27,605 nt of DNA from JBFELO01 sp041552055 (GCA_041552055.1 JBFELO010000058.1:1-27605), one strand, 5' to 3'. Counted from the stretch's first letter, positions 16,470-23,494 are shown. The notes: a model not told the origin generated them from the sequence alone. Made by a program: numbers and translations.

Positions 16470-16504
16470 GGTACAAGGCGCAAGGTGCAAGGTGCGGGAT
16501 CCCT
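16470..16504 (+). repeat. Heptamer tandem repeat, GGTACAA-type (5 units)
   Basis: Units GGTACAA, GGCGCAA, GGTGCAA, GGTGCGG and GATCCCT keep a 7-bp period. They follow CCCGACCA, the same preamble as at 9414. Confidence 0.7.
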
Positions 16505-16542
16505 CTCCTCCCGGAGAACACTCTCGCACTCGTCATCGACGC

Positions 16543-16580
16543 GCTGTCGGCATCCTGGTTTTGCATCGACTATCTGACAC
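16543..16580 (+). repeat. Linker segment of the 150-bp element family
   Basis: GCTGTCG (16543-16549) and GCATCGACTATCTGACAC (16563-16580) match the window start (1-39) and 9604-9641 in words and overall length (38-39 nt). It lies 2 nt before the 5' flank of copy B. Confidence 0.6.
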
Positions 16581-16582
16581 CG

Positions 16583-16732
16583 GACGCGCCCTCTCCCCGA
16601 CGCGCTCCCCGCGGGCGTGCCCCCTGTGACAATGTTGGGTCCCGAAGTGCCGCGCAACTCCGGTGACGGTGGTCCCAACATTGTCAAAGACGGCACGCCC
16701 GCAGGATGCGCTGTCGTCGGCCCCTCATTCGC
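16583..16732 (+). repeat. Complete 150-bp intergenic element with palindromic core (copy B)
   Basis: It shares both flanks with copy A. An outer stem pairs GCGGGCGTGCC (16611-16621) with GGCACGCCCGC (16692-16702), 11 of 11. The core stem pairs TGACAATGTTGGG (16627-16639) with CCCAACATTGTCA (16674-16686), 13 of 13. The core arms begin and end at nearly the same offsets from the element start as in copy A (45 versus 44, and 102 in both), yet their sequences differ. Confidence 0.8.
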
Positions 16733-16767
16733 CCCAACCAACAGACACTTCCATCCCCTCGACCCCA

Positions 16768-16795
16768 GCCCGGCAGTCATGCATGAGTGCCGGGC
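16768..16795. repeat. 28-bp near-perfect palindrome
   Basis: GCCCGGCAGTCA, TGCA, TGAGTGCCGGGC: only one base pair (G opposite G) breaks the symmetry. The same arms occur split at 9815-9912. Confidence 0.8.
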
Positions 16796-16864
16796 GGTCA
16801 TCCCCTCACCCCCTCCTCTGGGGCACCGACTTGGCTGAGTCTTGTGCGACGGTTCCACCCGGGA

Positions 16865-17284
16865 TCACTTGTCGAGAGGATCGGTGCCGCTGTCGCCGCC
16901 GAGCCTTGGCAGGTCGTCAGCGACGTGAACCCAGGGTGCACCGGAATCGAAGAACACGTGCGCCTGGGGTTCGCGGTCGATCGGGCCGTCCATCACGGCG
17001 AGCACTATGTGACGCTCCTCCGGCCAGCGATCGCCTTCGAAGAACAGCGTGCTGCCGCACCGTGAACAGAATCCGCGGCGGGCGGCGGGCGTTGATCGAT
17101 ACCAGGCGAGCAGCTGCTCAGAGTCATCGAGGCGGAACTGGCCGCGCGCCACACCGAACCAGGTGACGTAACCCGCGCCGTGGGCGCGGCGGCACAGGCT
17201 GCAGTGGCAGTGGGCGCACCACTTGGTCGGTGGCTCGACCTCGAACCGGATGCCGCCGCACAGACACCCCCCGGTAAAGCTCAT
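16865..17284 (-). CDS. GFA-domain (Mss4-like) zinc protein
   Basis: A 139-residue protein of the GFA family, named after glutathione-dependent formaldehyde-activating enzyme. Conserved zinc-binding cysteines are Cys7 and Cys9 (GGCLCGGIRFE), Cys26, Cys28 and Cys31 (CHCSLCRRAHGAGYVTWFG), and Cys73 and Cys76 (RGFCSRCGSTLFF). Length and motif spacing are normal for a single-domain member. The formaldehyde role applies to a few members only, so substrate and reaction are left open. ATG 17284 has GGAGG 5 nt upstream. TAGAAT on the minus strand (17305-17310) is a possible -10, so it may have its own promoter downstream of the MacAB-like operon. Confidence 0.9.
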   Translation of the reverse strand: MSFTGGCLCGGIRFEVEPPTKWCAHCHCSLCRRAHGAGYVTWFGVARGQFRLDDSEQLLAWYRSTPAARRGFCSRCGSTLFFEGDRWPEERHIVLAVMDGPIDREPQAHVFFDSGAPWVHVADDLPRLGGDSGTDPLDK

Positions 17285-17312
17285 CCCGGCCTCCCTCGAG
17301 CGGTATTCTAGA

Positions 17313-17389
17313 ACGTCTCCGTCTCCGCATCCGGGCCCGCATCCGACTGTGCGATGAGGACCCAACGACGCTTGCGGGCACGGAGACGT
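17313..17389. other. Long inverted repeat between ATPase and GFA genes
   Basis: ACGTCTCCGT (17313-17322) and ACGGAGACGT (17380-17389) are a perfect 10-bp inverted repeat. GCCCGC (17335-17340) and GCGGGC (17374-17379) add a second stem inside. It falls after the ATPase stop on the minus strand, so it could end or process the exporter transcript, but there is no clear U-tract. Confidence 0.5.
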
Positions 17390-17430
17390 AGACGGGGCCT
17401 AGCCTGGGCGGACTCTGTGTGCCGCTTGGA

Positions 17431-18168
17431 TCACTCCGCCGCCGGACAGTCGCTCACCACCACCCCGTCACGGATCTCCACAACGCGGTTCGCGCGCCGC
17501 GCCAGGGTCGCGTCGTGGGTCACGACGACCAGCGTGCTGCCCTGCTCCCAGAGTTCCGTCAGTACCCCCATCACGTCACCACCTGAACCGGTGTCGAGGT
17601 TGCCGGTGGGCTCGTCGGCGAGCACCAGGTCCGGCTCCATGGCCAGCGCTCGGGCGATCGCGACCCGCTGCATCTGACCGCCGGACAGCTCGGTGGGCCT
17701 GTGCTCCACCCGGTCGCCGAGCCCCACCTTGTCGAGCTGCTCGAGGGCGCGCCGTCGACGCTCCCTCCGTCCCACCCCGCCGAACAGCATCGGCATCTCC
17801 ACGTTTTCGAGGGCCGTCAACTGCGGCAGCAGGTTGAAGTTCTGGAACACGAATCCGACGCGCCGGTTGCGCACGTCGGCCAGCTGATCCCGATCGAGTC
17901 CGGCGACCGCCTCGCCCCCTAACCGGTAGCGACCCTCGGTCGGCGTGTCGAGGCACCCGATCAGATTGAGCAGCGTCGACTTGCCGGACCCCGACGGTCC
18001 GACCACCGCCACGAACTCACCCCGCCGCACCTCGAGATCGATGCCGCGCAACGCCTCGACCTGGACCTTGCCGGTGTCGTAGACCTTGGTGATGGCAGCC
18101 ATCTCGATGATCGTGCCGTTGGCATTCGGCTGGCTGCCGTTGTTCCGTCGCGTCAGAGGCCAGTTCAT
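17431..18168 (-). CDS. ABC transporter ATP-binding protein (MacB/LolD type)
   Basis: A 245-residue nucleotide-binding subunit. Walker A is GPSGSGKS (57-64, Lys63), the Q-loop is in FVFQNFNLLPQLTALENVEMPM, the signature is LSGGQ (161-165), Walker B is LVLADEPTGNLD (from 181) and the H-loop is VVTHD. The NFNLLP and EPTGNLD wording is typical of the MacB/LolD/FtsE branch, which drives mechanotransmission or extraction rather than classical transport. It is the last gene of a minus-strand operon with two permeases and an adaptor. ATG 18168 has GGGAGG 6 nt upstream; the internal Met23 would give a shorter form. A duplicated 14-bp sequence lies just upstream (18185-18212). Confidence 0.95.
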   Translation of the reverse strand: MNWPLTRRNNGSQPNANGTIIEMAAITKVYDTGKVQVEALRGIDLEVRRGEFVAVVGPSGSGKSTLLNLIGCLDTPTEGRYRLGGEAVAGLDRDQLADVRNRRVGFVFQNFNLLPQLTALENVEMPMLFGGVGRRERRRRALEQLDKVGLGDRVEHRPTELSGGQMQRVAIARALAMEPDLVLADEPTGNLDTGSGGDVMGVLTELWEQGSTLVVVTHDATLARRANRVVEIRDGVVVSDCPAAE

Positions 18169-18184
18169 AGCCGCCCTCCCGATG

Positions 18185-18212
18185 CCGGATTCCAGACCCC
18201 GGATTCCAGATC
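18185..18212 (-). repeat. Tandem 14-bp duplication (4 heptads)
   Basis: CCGGATTCCAGACC (18185-18198) is followed directly by CCGGATTCCAGATC (18199-18212), one mismatch. The 14-bp unit is twice the 7-bp period of the other arrays. It is in the leader of the ATPase gene. Confidence 0.65.
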
Positions 18213-18282
18213 GGCCCTCTCCCGCCCGATCCCGTCTTGGTGAGGGGAGTGAAAGCCGTAATCTGCACATCGCAACCTGTGA

Positions 18283-19542
18283 TTACTCATACCGCAACGT
18301 CTCCGCGGGATCGACGGACGCGGCCCGCCGGGCCGGGAAGTACCCGGCGAGGATTCCGATGGTGCCGAGGACGAGCGCGGTGACGACCGCGATCTGCCAC
18401 GACAGCGTCGGCTTGCCCATGAACTCGAGCGCCTCGTTGCCCTCGACGGGGAGCAGGCCGAGCAGCGTGATAATCATGATCGCGATCACCATCCCGAACA
18501 GCCCGCCGACCGTGGTGTAGGCCACTCCCTGCAGCACGAACGGACCAGTGATCCAGCCGCGGCGCGCCCCGAGGGCCATCTGCACGCCGATCTCCCGCGT
18601 CTTCTCCTTGACGACCGCGTACATGATGTTGGCGACACCGATGCCGCCGATCAGCAGCGTCAGGCCGCCGATGATGCCGAGGAAGATCTGCAGACCCAAC
18701 ATGATGTTGTTCATGATCCTGGCGCCCTCGGCGGTGTCCCAGACGCCCATCACCTCGTCGTCGGTGGGATCGAACTTGAAGCGGGCGCTCATCGCGTCCC
18801 CGAGCTGTCCCAGGGCCTCGGACATCTGCTCGGGGCTCCCGACTTTGATCACCAGGGTGTTCAGGCGCTCCCGGCCGAAGATCGCTGCAAAGGTCGTAAT
18901 CGGGATCACGGCGTGCATGGAATCCGGGCCGCCGTAGTTCCCCATCTGCAGCTTCTTGTTCATGACCCCGATGACGAGGAACGGCGACCCGGCGAACTCG
19001 ACCGTCTGGCCGACCGGGTCGACATCGCCGAAGACATCCTCCGCGAGCTCGTCACCGAAGAACACCACTCGCCGCTTCTCGCGCTCGTCGCGGGCGTTGA
19101 AGAACCGCCCGCCCTCGCGGGCATAGTGGTGACGGATCTCACCGTACTCCCAGTTCGTGCCGACCACTCGGACATTGATGTTCTTCGTGCCCCAGGAGAA
19201 CGGCGTCTGCCAGCTCACGAGTTCGCCGATCACGCCCTCGACGTCCGCCAGCCGGCTTCGGAGGTAGTGGACGTCATCGATCCGGGGTCGGATCGGCCGT
19301 CCCGTCGGCAATCCCTGCCAGACCTTGGAGGTCTCGCCGGGCCACCACACGGCGATGTTCTCGCCCATGCCCGCGCGACTGCGCATCATCTGGCGGCCGA
19401 GGCCCTCGCCGAACGCGAGCAGCATCAGGATCGCCACGGTTCCCCACGCGATCGCCGCCACCGTCAGCCCGGCGCGCTTCCGTTCGAGTGACGACGCCCG
19501 CACGAACAGGTTCCAGACGACCCGAACGTCCAGTGGTCTCAC
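18283..19542 (-). CDS. MacB-like ABC permease (second of two)
   Basis: A 419-residue permease: N-terminal helix (RAGLTVAAIAWGTVAILMLLAFGEGLGRQMM), a large periplasmic MacB_PCD domain, then an FtsX domain with three helices (LQIFLGIIGGLTLLIGGIGVANIMYAVVKEKTREIGVQMALGARRGWI, and two more). It lacks its own ATPase domain, unlike E. coli MacB, so it must use the separate ATPase encoded downstream. TTG 19548, GTG 19545 and GTG 19542 are consecutive possible starts; I chose 19542 because GGAGG then lies 6 nt upstream. The stop TAA is followed by 114 bp before the ATPase gene. Together with the adjacent permease it could form a heterodimer. Confidence 0.92.
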   Translation of the reverse strand: MRPLDVRVVWNLFVRASSLERKRAGLTVAAIAWGTVAILMLLAFGEGLGRQMMRSRAGMGENIAVWWPGETSKVWQGLPTGRPIRPRIDDVHYLRSRLADVEGVIGELVSWQTPFSWGTKNINVRVVGTNWEYGEIRHHYAREGGRFFNARDEREKRRVVFFGDELAEDVFGDVDPVGQTVEFAGSPFLVIGVMNKKLQMGNYGGPDSMHAVIPITTFAAIFGRERLNTLVIKVGSPEQMSEALGQLGDAMSARFKFDPTDDEVMGVWDTAEGARIMNNIMLGLQIFLGIIGGLTLLIGGIGVANIMYAVVKEKTREIGVQMALGARRGWITGPFVLQGVAYTTVGGLFGMVIAIMIITLLGLLPVEGNEALEFMGKPTLSWQIAVVTALVLGTIGILAGYFPARRAASVDPAETLRYE

Positions 19543-19590
19543 CACCAACCTCCCGTCCGGCCGAGTTCGGCAATCCGCATCGCACTCCCC

Positions 19591-20823
19591 CTACAGCTTC
19601 ATCGCCACGACCGGGTCGAGGCGTGAGGCCTCGCGGGCCGGAAAGTAGCCCGCGATGAGTCCGACCAGGCCCAGCACCGACGCGGTCAACCCCGCCAGCC
19701 TGGGCGACAGCACCGGATCGCCGACGAACTCGGTGATGCCGAAGGCCGGCACGGCCGAACAGATCGCCCACGAGATCGCCAGACCGATGGCGCCGCCAAT
19801 CGCGGTCAGCACCATGGTCTCCAGGACGAACTGGCCGAGAATCGCACGGCCGCGGGCGCCGAGGGCCATCTTGATTCCAATCTCACGTGTCCGCTCCTCC
19901 ACGACCACGTTCATGATGTTCGACACGCCGATGCCGCCGACGACCAGGGTCAAGACACCCATGATGCCGAGGAAGATCTTGAAGGCGAGCATGAAGTTGT
20001 CGAAGAACACGAACATGTCGGTGGTGTCCCAGATCGGGACCGCCTCGGTGTCTTCCGGGTCGAACTTCTTCCGCTTGCCGAGCGCCGCGGTGATCTCGCC
20101 GCTGATCCGTTTGTTGAGCGACGGCTGTTCGGCCCGGAAGATGAAGAGGTCGATGTACCGTTGGCCGGTCAGAGCCCGGAACGTGGTGGCGGGAATGATG
20201 ATCTTCGAATGATCGCGTCCGGAATAGGATGAGTCCTGGTCCTTCTCGACCATGACGCCGACGACCGTGAACGGCGATCCGTGCAGCATCACTTCCCTGC
20301 CGACCGGGTCCTCGTCATCGAACAGATCGTCGGCCAGCCGGTTGCCTAGGAACGCCACCCGTCGCCGCTGGTCCATGTCGATCCGGTTGATGAACCGCCC
20401 GCCCTCCGCCGGCTCCATGCTGCGCAGCCTGCCGAATACCGGCGAAATGCCCGACACGTCGACTCCCCTCCCGCGATCGCCCACACGCAGGCGCAGGGTC
20501 TCCATGTACTCGCTGGAAATGGCCTCGATGCCGTCGATCTTGGCCTTGAGGAAATCGACGTCCGACTCGTCCATGACGATGCGTCTGCCACGACCGAGGC
20601 CCTGATACGGCATCGACGTCCGCGACGGCCACGCGATCACGATGTGATCTCCAAGACCCGCGAAGCTCTTGATCTGCTGCCGGTGCAACCCCTCGCCGAA
20701 CGCGAGCAGCAGCGCGACGGCAACGGTCCCCCAGACGATCCCGAAGGTCGTCAGAAAGGTGCGCAGCTTCTGGCTCCGGATGTCACGGATCAGCTGGCGC
20801 AGGAAGGAGCCGAAGCCGGTCAC
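19591..20823 (-). CDS. MacB-like ABC permease (first of two)
   Basis: A 410-residue permease with the same layout as its neighbour: N-terminal helix (LRTFLTTFGIVWGTVAVALLLAFGEGLHRQQIKS), periplasmic domain, and FtsX domain (FKIFLGIMGVLTLVVGGIGVSNIMNVVVEERTREIGIKMALGARGRAI). The two permeases align along their length but clearly differ, pointing to an old duplication. The start is GTG 20823, with GGAGG 8 nt upstream; the frame runs on to 21042 but through the heptamer repeats, which is not credible coding sequence. The 163-bp leader between the adaptor and this gene is filled with short tandem repeats, one of them just before the Shine-Dalgarno. Confidence 0.92.
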   Translation of the reverse strand: MTGFGSFLRQLIRDIRSQKLRTFLTTFGIVWGTVAVALLLAFGEGLHRQQIKSFAGLGDHIVIAWPSRTSMPYQGLGRGRRIVMDESDVDFLKAKIDGIEAISSEYMETLRLRVGDRGRGVDVSGISPVFGRLRSMEPAEGGRFINRIDMDQRRRVAFLGNRLADDLFDDEDPVGREVMLHGSPFTVVGVMVEKDQDSSYSGRDHSKIIIPATTFRALTGQRYIDLFIFRAEQPSLNKRISGEITAALGKRKKFDPEDTEAVPIWDTTDMFVFFDNFMLAFKIFLGIMGVLTLVVGGIGVSNIMNVVVEERTREIGIKMALGARGRAILGQFVLETMVLTAIGGAIGLAISWAICSAVPAFGITEFVGDPVLSPRLAGLTASVLGLVGLIAGYFPAREASRLDPVVAMKL

Positions 20824-20842
20824 GTACCCACCCTCCCGGCCA

Positions 20843-20877
20843 GATACAAGATGCAGGATGCAAGATGCAAGATCCCC
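20843..20877 (+). repeat. Heptamer tandem repeat, GATGCAA-type (5 units)
   Basis: Units GATACAA, GATGCAG, GATGCAA, GATGCAA and GATCCCC in register, after CCGGCCA. On the coding (minus) strand this lies directly upstream of the permease ribosome-binding site. Confidence 0.8.
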
Positions 20878-20885
20878 CGCCCGCC

Positions 20886-20913
20886 CGAGGCTGGTCGCTG
20901 GTCGCTGGTCGAT
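20886..20913 (+). repeat. Heptamer tandem repeat, GGTCGCT-type (4 units)
   Basis: Units CGAGGCT, GGTCGCT, GGTCGCT and GGTCGAT. A different unit sequence from the neighbouring array but the same 7-bp period. Confidence 0.65.
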
Positions 20914-20941
20914 CGACCACACACCCACCCAGGGCGTGGGG

Positions 20942-20965
20942 GCTTGGAGGCTTGGGGGCTTGGGG
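20942..20965 (+). repeat. Octamer tandem repeat, GCTTGGGG (3 units)
   Basis: GCTTGGAG, GCTTGGGG, GCTTGGGG; an 8-bp period, close to the 3' end of the adaptor gene. Confidence 0.65.
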
Positions 20966-20986
20966 GTCGTTCCATCGAACCGCGGC

Positions 20987-22102
20987 CTAGAACATCGAAT
21001 CGATCTCGCGCGGCGGCCGCTGGACCACCTGGTCACCCTCATTCAGCCCGGCGACGATCTCGACGTTGAGGCCGTCCGACAGCCCAAGCTCCACCGCGAC
21101 CTTGACCGGCTCGGCCTCGGGACCTTCCCCCGGCAGCTCGACAAAGGTCTCCGCGCTTGTCTCCTCGAAGATCACCAGCCGTTCCGGGATCATCACGACG
21201 TCGTGCTTCTCGCGGATCACCACCTCGACGTTGGCCGAATAGCCGGCGCGCAGCACCACCTCCTGACCCGGATCGAGCTCGATCTCGACGTCGAACAGCG
21301 TGGCGCCTTCGTCCTTTTTTGCCTGCGGAGCGATCCGTGACAACGTTCCGGTCACCGGCGCGTTCGGAAGCGCGCCCACCTTGACCCGGCACGGCATCCT
21401 GATCGCGATCTTGCCGACGTCGATCTCGTCCACGGTTCCCTTGAAGATCAGATCATTCATGTCCGCGATCGCCGCCAGCTCGGTGCCGGGCTGGTACGAG
21501 GTGAGCGGCACCACGGGATCGCCGGGGTTGACGGCACGGCTGAGCACGGTCCCGGCTGCCGGCGCGCGAATCGTGGTCTCGATCTGAGTGGTGGCTCCCG
21601 TGACGCGTCCCTGACGGGTCAGCTCGCGGTTGTCACGCGCCTGCTCGAGGGCAACCTGTGCAAGCTCGAAGGATTCCTCGAGAGCGTCGAGGTCACCCTT
21701 CGACAGGAGCCCGTCCTCGTTCAACTCGACACCCCGCGCGTAGTCGGCCTTTGCCTTTTCGTACGACGCCTCCGCGGACCGCAGCCCATGGTCGACACTC
21801 AGCAGCTCCTGGGGCGTCGGGTCGGGCGCGATTTCAAACAGCGGATCGCCTGCCACCACGGTGTCGCCGACCTCCACGAAGGATCGCTTGACGATACCCG
21901 AGATCTTCGACTTGATCTGGAACTTTTCGCGCGGCTCGATCTGGCCCACGGCGAGCGCCTTCTCGGTGATCGACCCGAGCTCGGCCTCGATCAGCTTGAA
22001 GCCGTTCTCGCTCCCGTTACGGGACCCGACCCACGCGTAGATCCCACCCGCCGTGCCGGCCAGCGCGACCAGTACTGCCATGAGCTTGATCAGCTTGCCC
22101 AT
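20987..22102 (-). CDS. MacA-like periplasmic adaptor of the ABC exporter
   Basis: A 371-residue membrane-fusion protein. It has an N-terminal signal anchor (KLIKLMAVLVALAGTAGGIYAWV) and no lipobox. A lipoyl half-motif follows (SKISGIVKRSFVEVGDTVVAGDPLFEI), then a helical hairpin (about 105-165), the second lipoyl half (TIRAPAAGTVLSRAVNPGDPVVP), a beta-barrel domain and a membrane-proximal domain ending GDQVV. The linking of FKGTVDEIDVGKIAIRMPCRVKV resembles HlyD/MacA adaptors of ABC systems. It is first in the operon with two permeases and an ATPase. No outer-membrane factor gene accompanies this operon; it may borrow the TolC-like protein encoded at 10756-12096. ATG 22102 follows GGAGGAG at good spacing. 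It diverges from the threonine dehydrogenase gene across 185 bp. Confidence 0.93.
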   Translation of the reverse strand: MGKLIKLMAVLVALAGTAGGIYAWVGSRNGSENGFKLIEAELGSITEKALAVGQIEPREKFQIKSKISGIVKRSFVEVGDTVVAGDPLFEIAPDPTPQELLSVDHGLRSAEASYEKAKADYARGVELNEDGLLSKGDLDALEESFELAQVALEQARDNRELTRQGRVTGATTQIETTIRAPAAGTVLSRAVNPGDPVVPLTSYQPGTELAAIADMNDLIFKGTVDEIDVGKIAIRMPCRVKVGALPNAPVTGTLSRIAPQAKKDEGATLFDVEIELDPGQEVVLRAGYSANVEVVIREKHDVVMIPERLVIFEETSAETFVELPGEGPEAEPVKVAVELGLSDGLNVEIVAGLNEGDQVVQRPPREIDSMF

Positions 22103-22287
22103 CGTGCTCCTCCTCCATTGCGCTACGTATTAGAGTACGCAGCAGGCGCTCCCCAGGTTCGCCGCCCGCTCGGAACCCGGTTCCTGCTCATTGGATGCGG
22201 TCGACGTCCACAGCGTTGATCACACAGTTCTTGACAGCGGACTCGACGGCGGCGAACCTGGTTTCATCGCGAGGAGGAGGTGTACCA

Positions 22288-23307
22288 GTGCGCAAGCCCG
22301 TCACCCTGATCACCGGTGCCAGCGGCGAAATCGGACACGGACTCATCGAGCGATTGGCCACCGAGGGGAAAGCCCAGATCATCACGGTCGACGTGCGGCC
22401 GCTCGAAGGGCCGCTGGTTGGTGCGGTCGAGCAGCAGTTCGTGGGCTCGATCCTCGAAGAGCATCTCATGGAGAGGATCCTGGCTGAGTACGAGGTGGAC
22501 ACCATCTTCCACCTTGCGGCCGTCCTCTCCACCCGCGCCGAGTTCACGCCGACCACGGCGCACGAGGTCAACGTCGAGGGCACGCTTCGATTGCTCGACT
22601 TCGCACAGGCCGAGGGTGAATCGCACGCGCGCCCGGTGGTGTTCCTCTACCCGTCCTCGATCGCCGCGTATGGTCTTCCCGATCTCGCTACAAAGGCGGC
22701 GGCCGGCCGGGTCGTCGAAACCGATTGGAACGTGCCCACTACCATGTATGGCTGCAACAAGCTCTACTGTGAGCATCTGGGACGCTACTACGCCGAACAT
22801 TACAAGCAGCTGGCGGCGGAAGATCTGGCAGGAAAGGTCGACTTCCGAGCGATCCGCTTCCCGGGGCTCATCTCGGCGATCACGGTCCCATCAGGTGGGA
22901 CCTCCGACTTCGCTCCCGAGATGATTCACGCGGCCGCGCGCGGCATGCCCTACCGTTGCTTCGTCCGTCCGGACACCCGAATCCCGTTCATGACGATGCC
23001 CGGTGCGGTCGAAGCCCTGCTGCGGCTGGCGCGCGCTGACCGTGCCCGACTCACCCAGCCCGTCTACAACGTGTCGTCGTTCAACCCGTCGGCCGAGGAG
23101 ATCAAGGAGCTGGTGTTGCGAGGGTTCCCGGGCGCCGACATCAGCTTCGAGCCCGACCTGAAGCGACAGGCGATCGTCGACACCTGGCCGGCCGATGTGG
23201 ACGACACCGCGGCTCGACGCGACTGGGGCTTGGCACCGACCTACGACTTCGACCGCGCGTTCTCCGAGTACCTGATTCCCGGCATCCGGCGTCGGTACGC
23301 CGTGTGA
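22288..23307 (+). CDS. tdh: L-threonine 3-dehydrogenase, GalE-like SDR type
   Basis: A 339-residue NAD-dependent enzyme of the extended short-chain dehydrogenase/reductase family. TGASGEIG (9-16) binds the dinucleotide, and Asp35 after the second strand indicates NAD rather than NADP. PSSIA (122-126) provides the serine, and Tyr154 with Lys158 (YGCNK) are catalytic. RFPGLIS, GGTSDF (203-208) and the C-terminal WPADVDDTAARRDWGL are hallmarks of the threonine dehydrogenase subgroup, which oxidises L-threonine to 2-amino-3-oxobutyrate. The expected partner, a 2-amino-3-oxobutyrate CoA ligase gene, is not in the window. GTG 22288 is preceded by GGAGG (22276-22280), 7 nt away, and starts exactly at the first beta strand. 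A general sugar epimerase is the main alternative but the signatures favour Tdh. Confidence 0.88.
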   Translation: MRKPVTLITGASGEIGHGLIERLATEGKAQIITVDVRPLEGPLVGAVEQQFVGSILEEHLMERILAEYEVDTIFHLAAVLSTRAEFTPTTAHEVNVEGTLRLLDFAQAEGESHARPVVFLYPSSIAAYGLPDLATKAAAGRVVETDWNVPTTMYGCNKLYCEHLGRYYAEHYKQLAAEDLAGKVDFRAIRFPGLISAITVPSGGTSDFAPEMIHAAARGMPYRCFVRPDTRIPFMTMPGAVEALLRLARADRARLTQPVYNVSSFNPSAEEIKELVLRGFPGADISFEPDLKRQAIVDTWPADVDDTAARRDWGLAPTYDFDRAFSEYLIPGIRRRYAV

Positions 23308-23410
23308 AATCTGGTGGTCGGGCAGGGCTCCTTGTTGCGTCCCATCCTCGATGGCCTTCGAATCGGCAGATACTCTGCTTGCGTCGCCCTGATGAGAAGA
23401 CCCATGGCCG

Positions 23411-23427
23411 CGGTGAGATTCTCACCG
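23411..23427. repeat. 17-bp inverted repeat upstream of nrdJ
   Basis: CGGTGAG, ATT, CTCACCG: perfect 7-bp arms with a 3-bp centre. It could be an operator or the end of the tdh message (no T-run follows). Confidence 0.5.
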
Positions 23428-23478
23428 AACAAGGCACCGAACTGTCCATTTATCAGACATTTATGGGATCTCGAAAAA

Positions 23479-23494
23479 CCCCAACATATAGTGT
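23479..23494. promoter_or_regulatory. NrdR box 1
   Basis: CCCCAACATATAGTGT fits the palindromic NrdR box (acaCwAtATaTwGtgt) at most core positions. It ends at the -35 hexamer. Confidence 0.85.

Larger units (their letters stand above)
16406..16864. other. Repeat-filled intergenic region after the RND pump
   Basis: This 459-bp gap has no believable gene. It holds GGGGATGAGGG motifs (16426-16446), a heptamer array (16470-16504), a linker copy (16543-16580), the second complete 150-bp element (16583-16732) and a 28-bp palindrome (16768-16795). The ATCCCC/ACCCCC tail (16797-16818) follows. The order of modules is the same as in 9394-10084. Confidence 0.8.

Noticed and set aside
14758..16629. 623-codon frame overlapping the pump and running into the repeats
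   Set aside because: Arg/Pro/Gly-rich translation without any motif, in an alternative frame of the RND gene.
20824..21042. N-terminal extension of the first MacB-like permease
   Set aside because: The stretch is tandem repeats; GTG 20823 has a good ribosome site and the protein then begins like other permeases.
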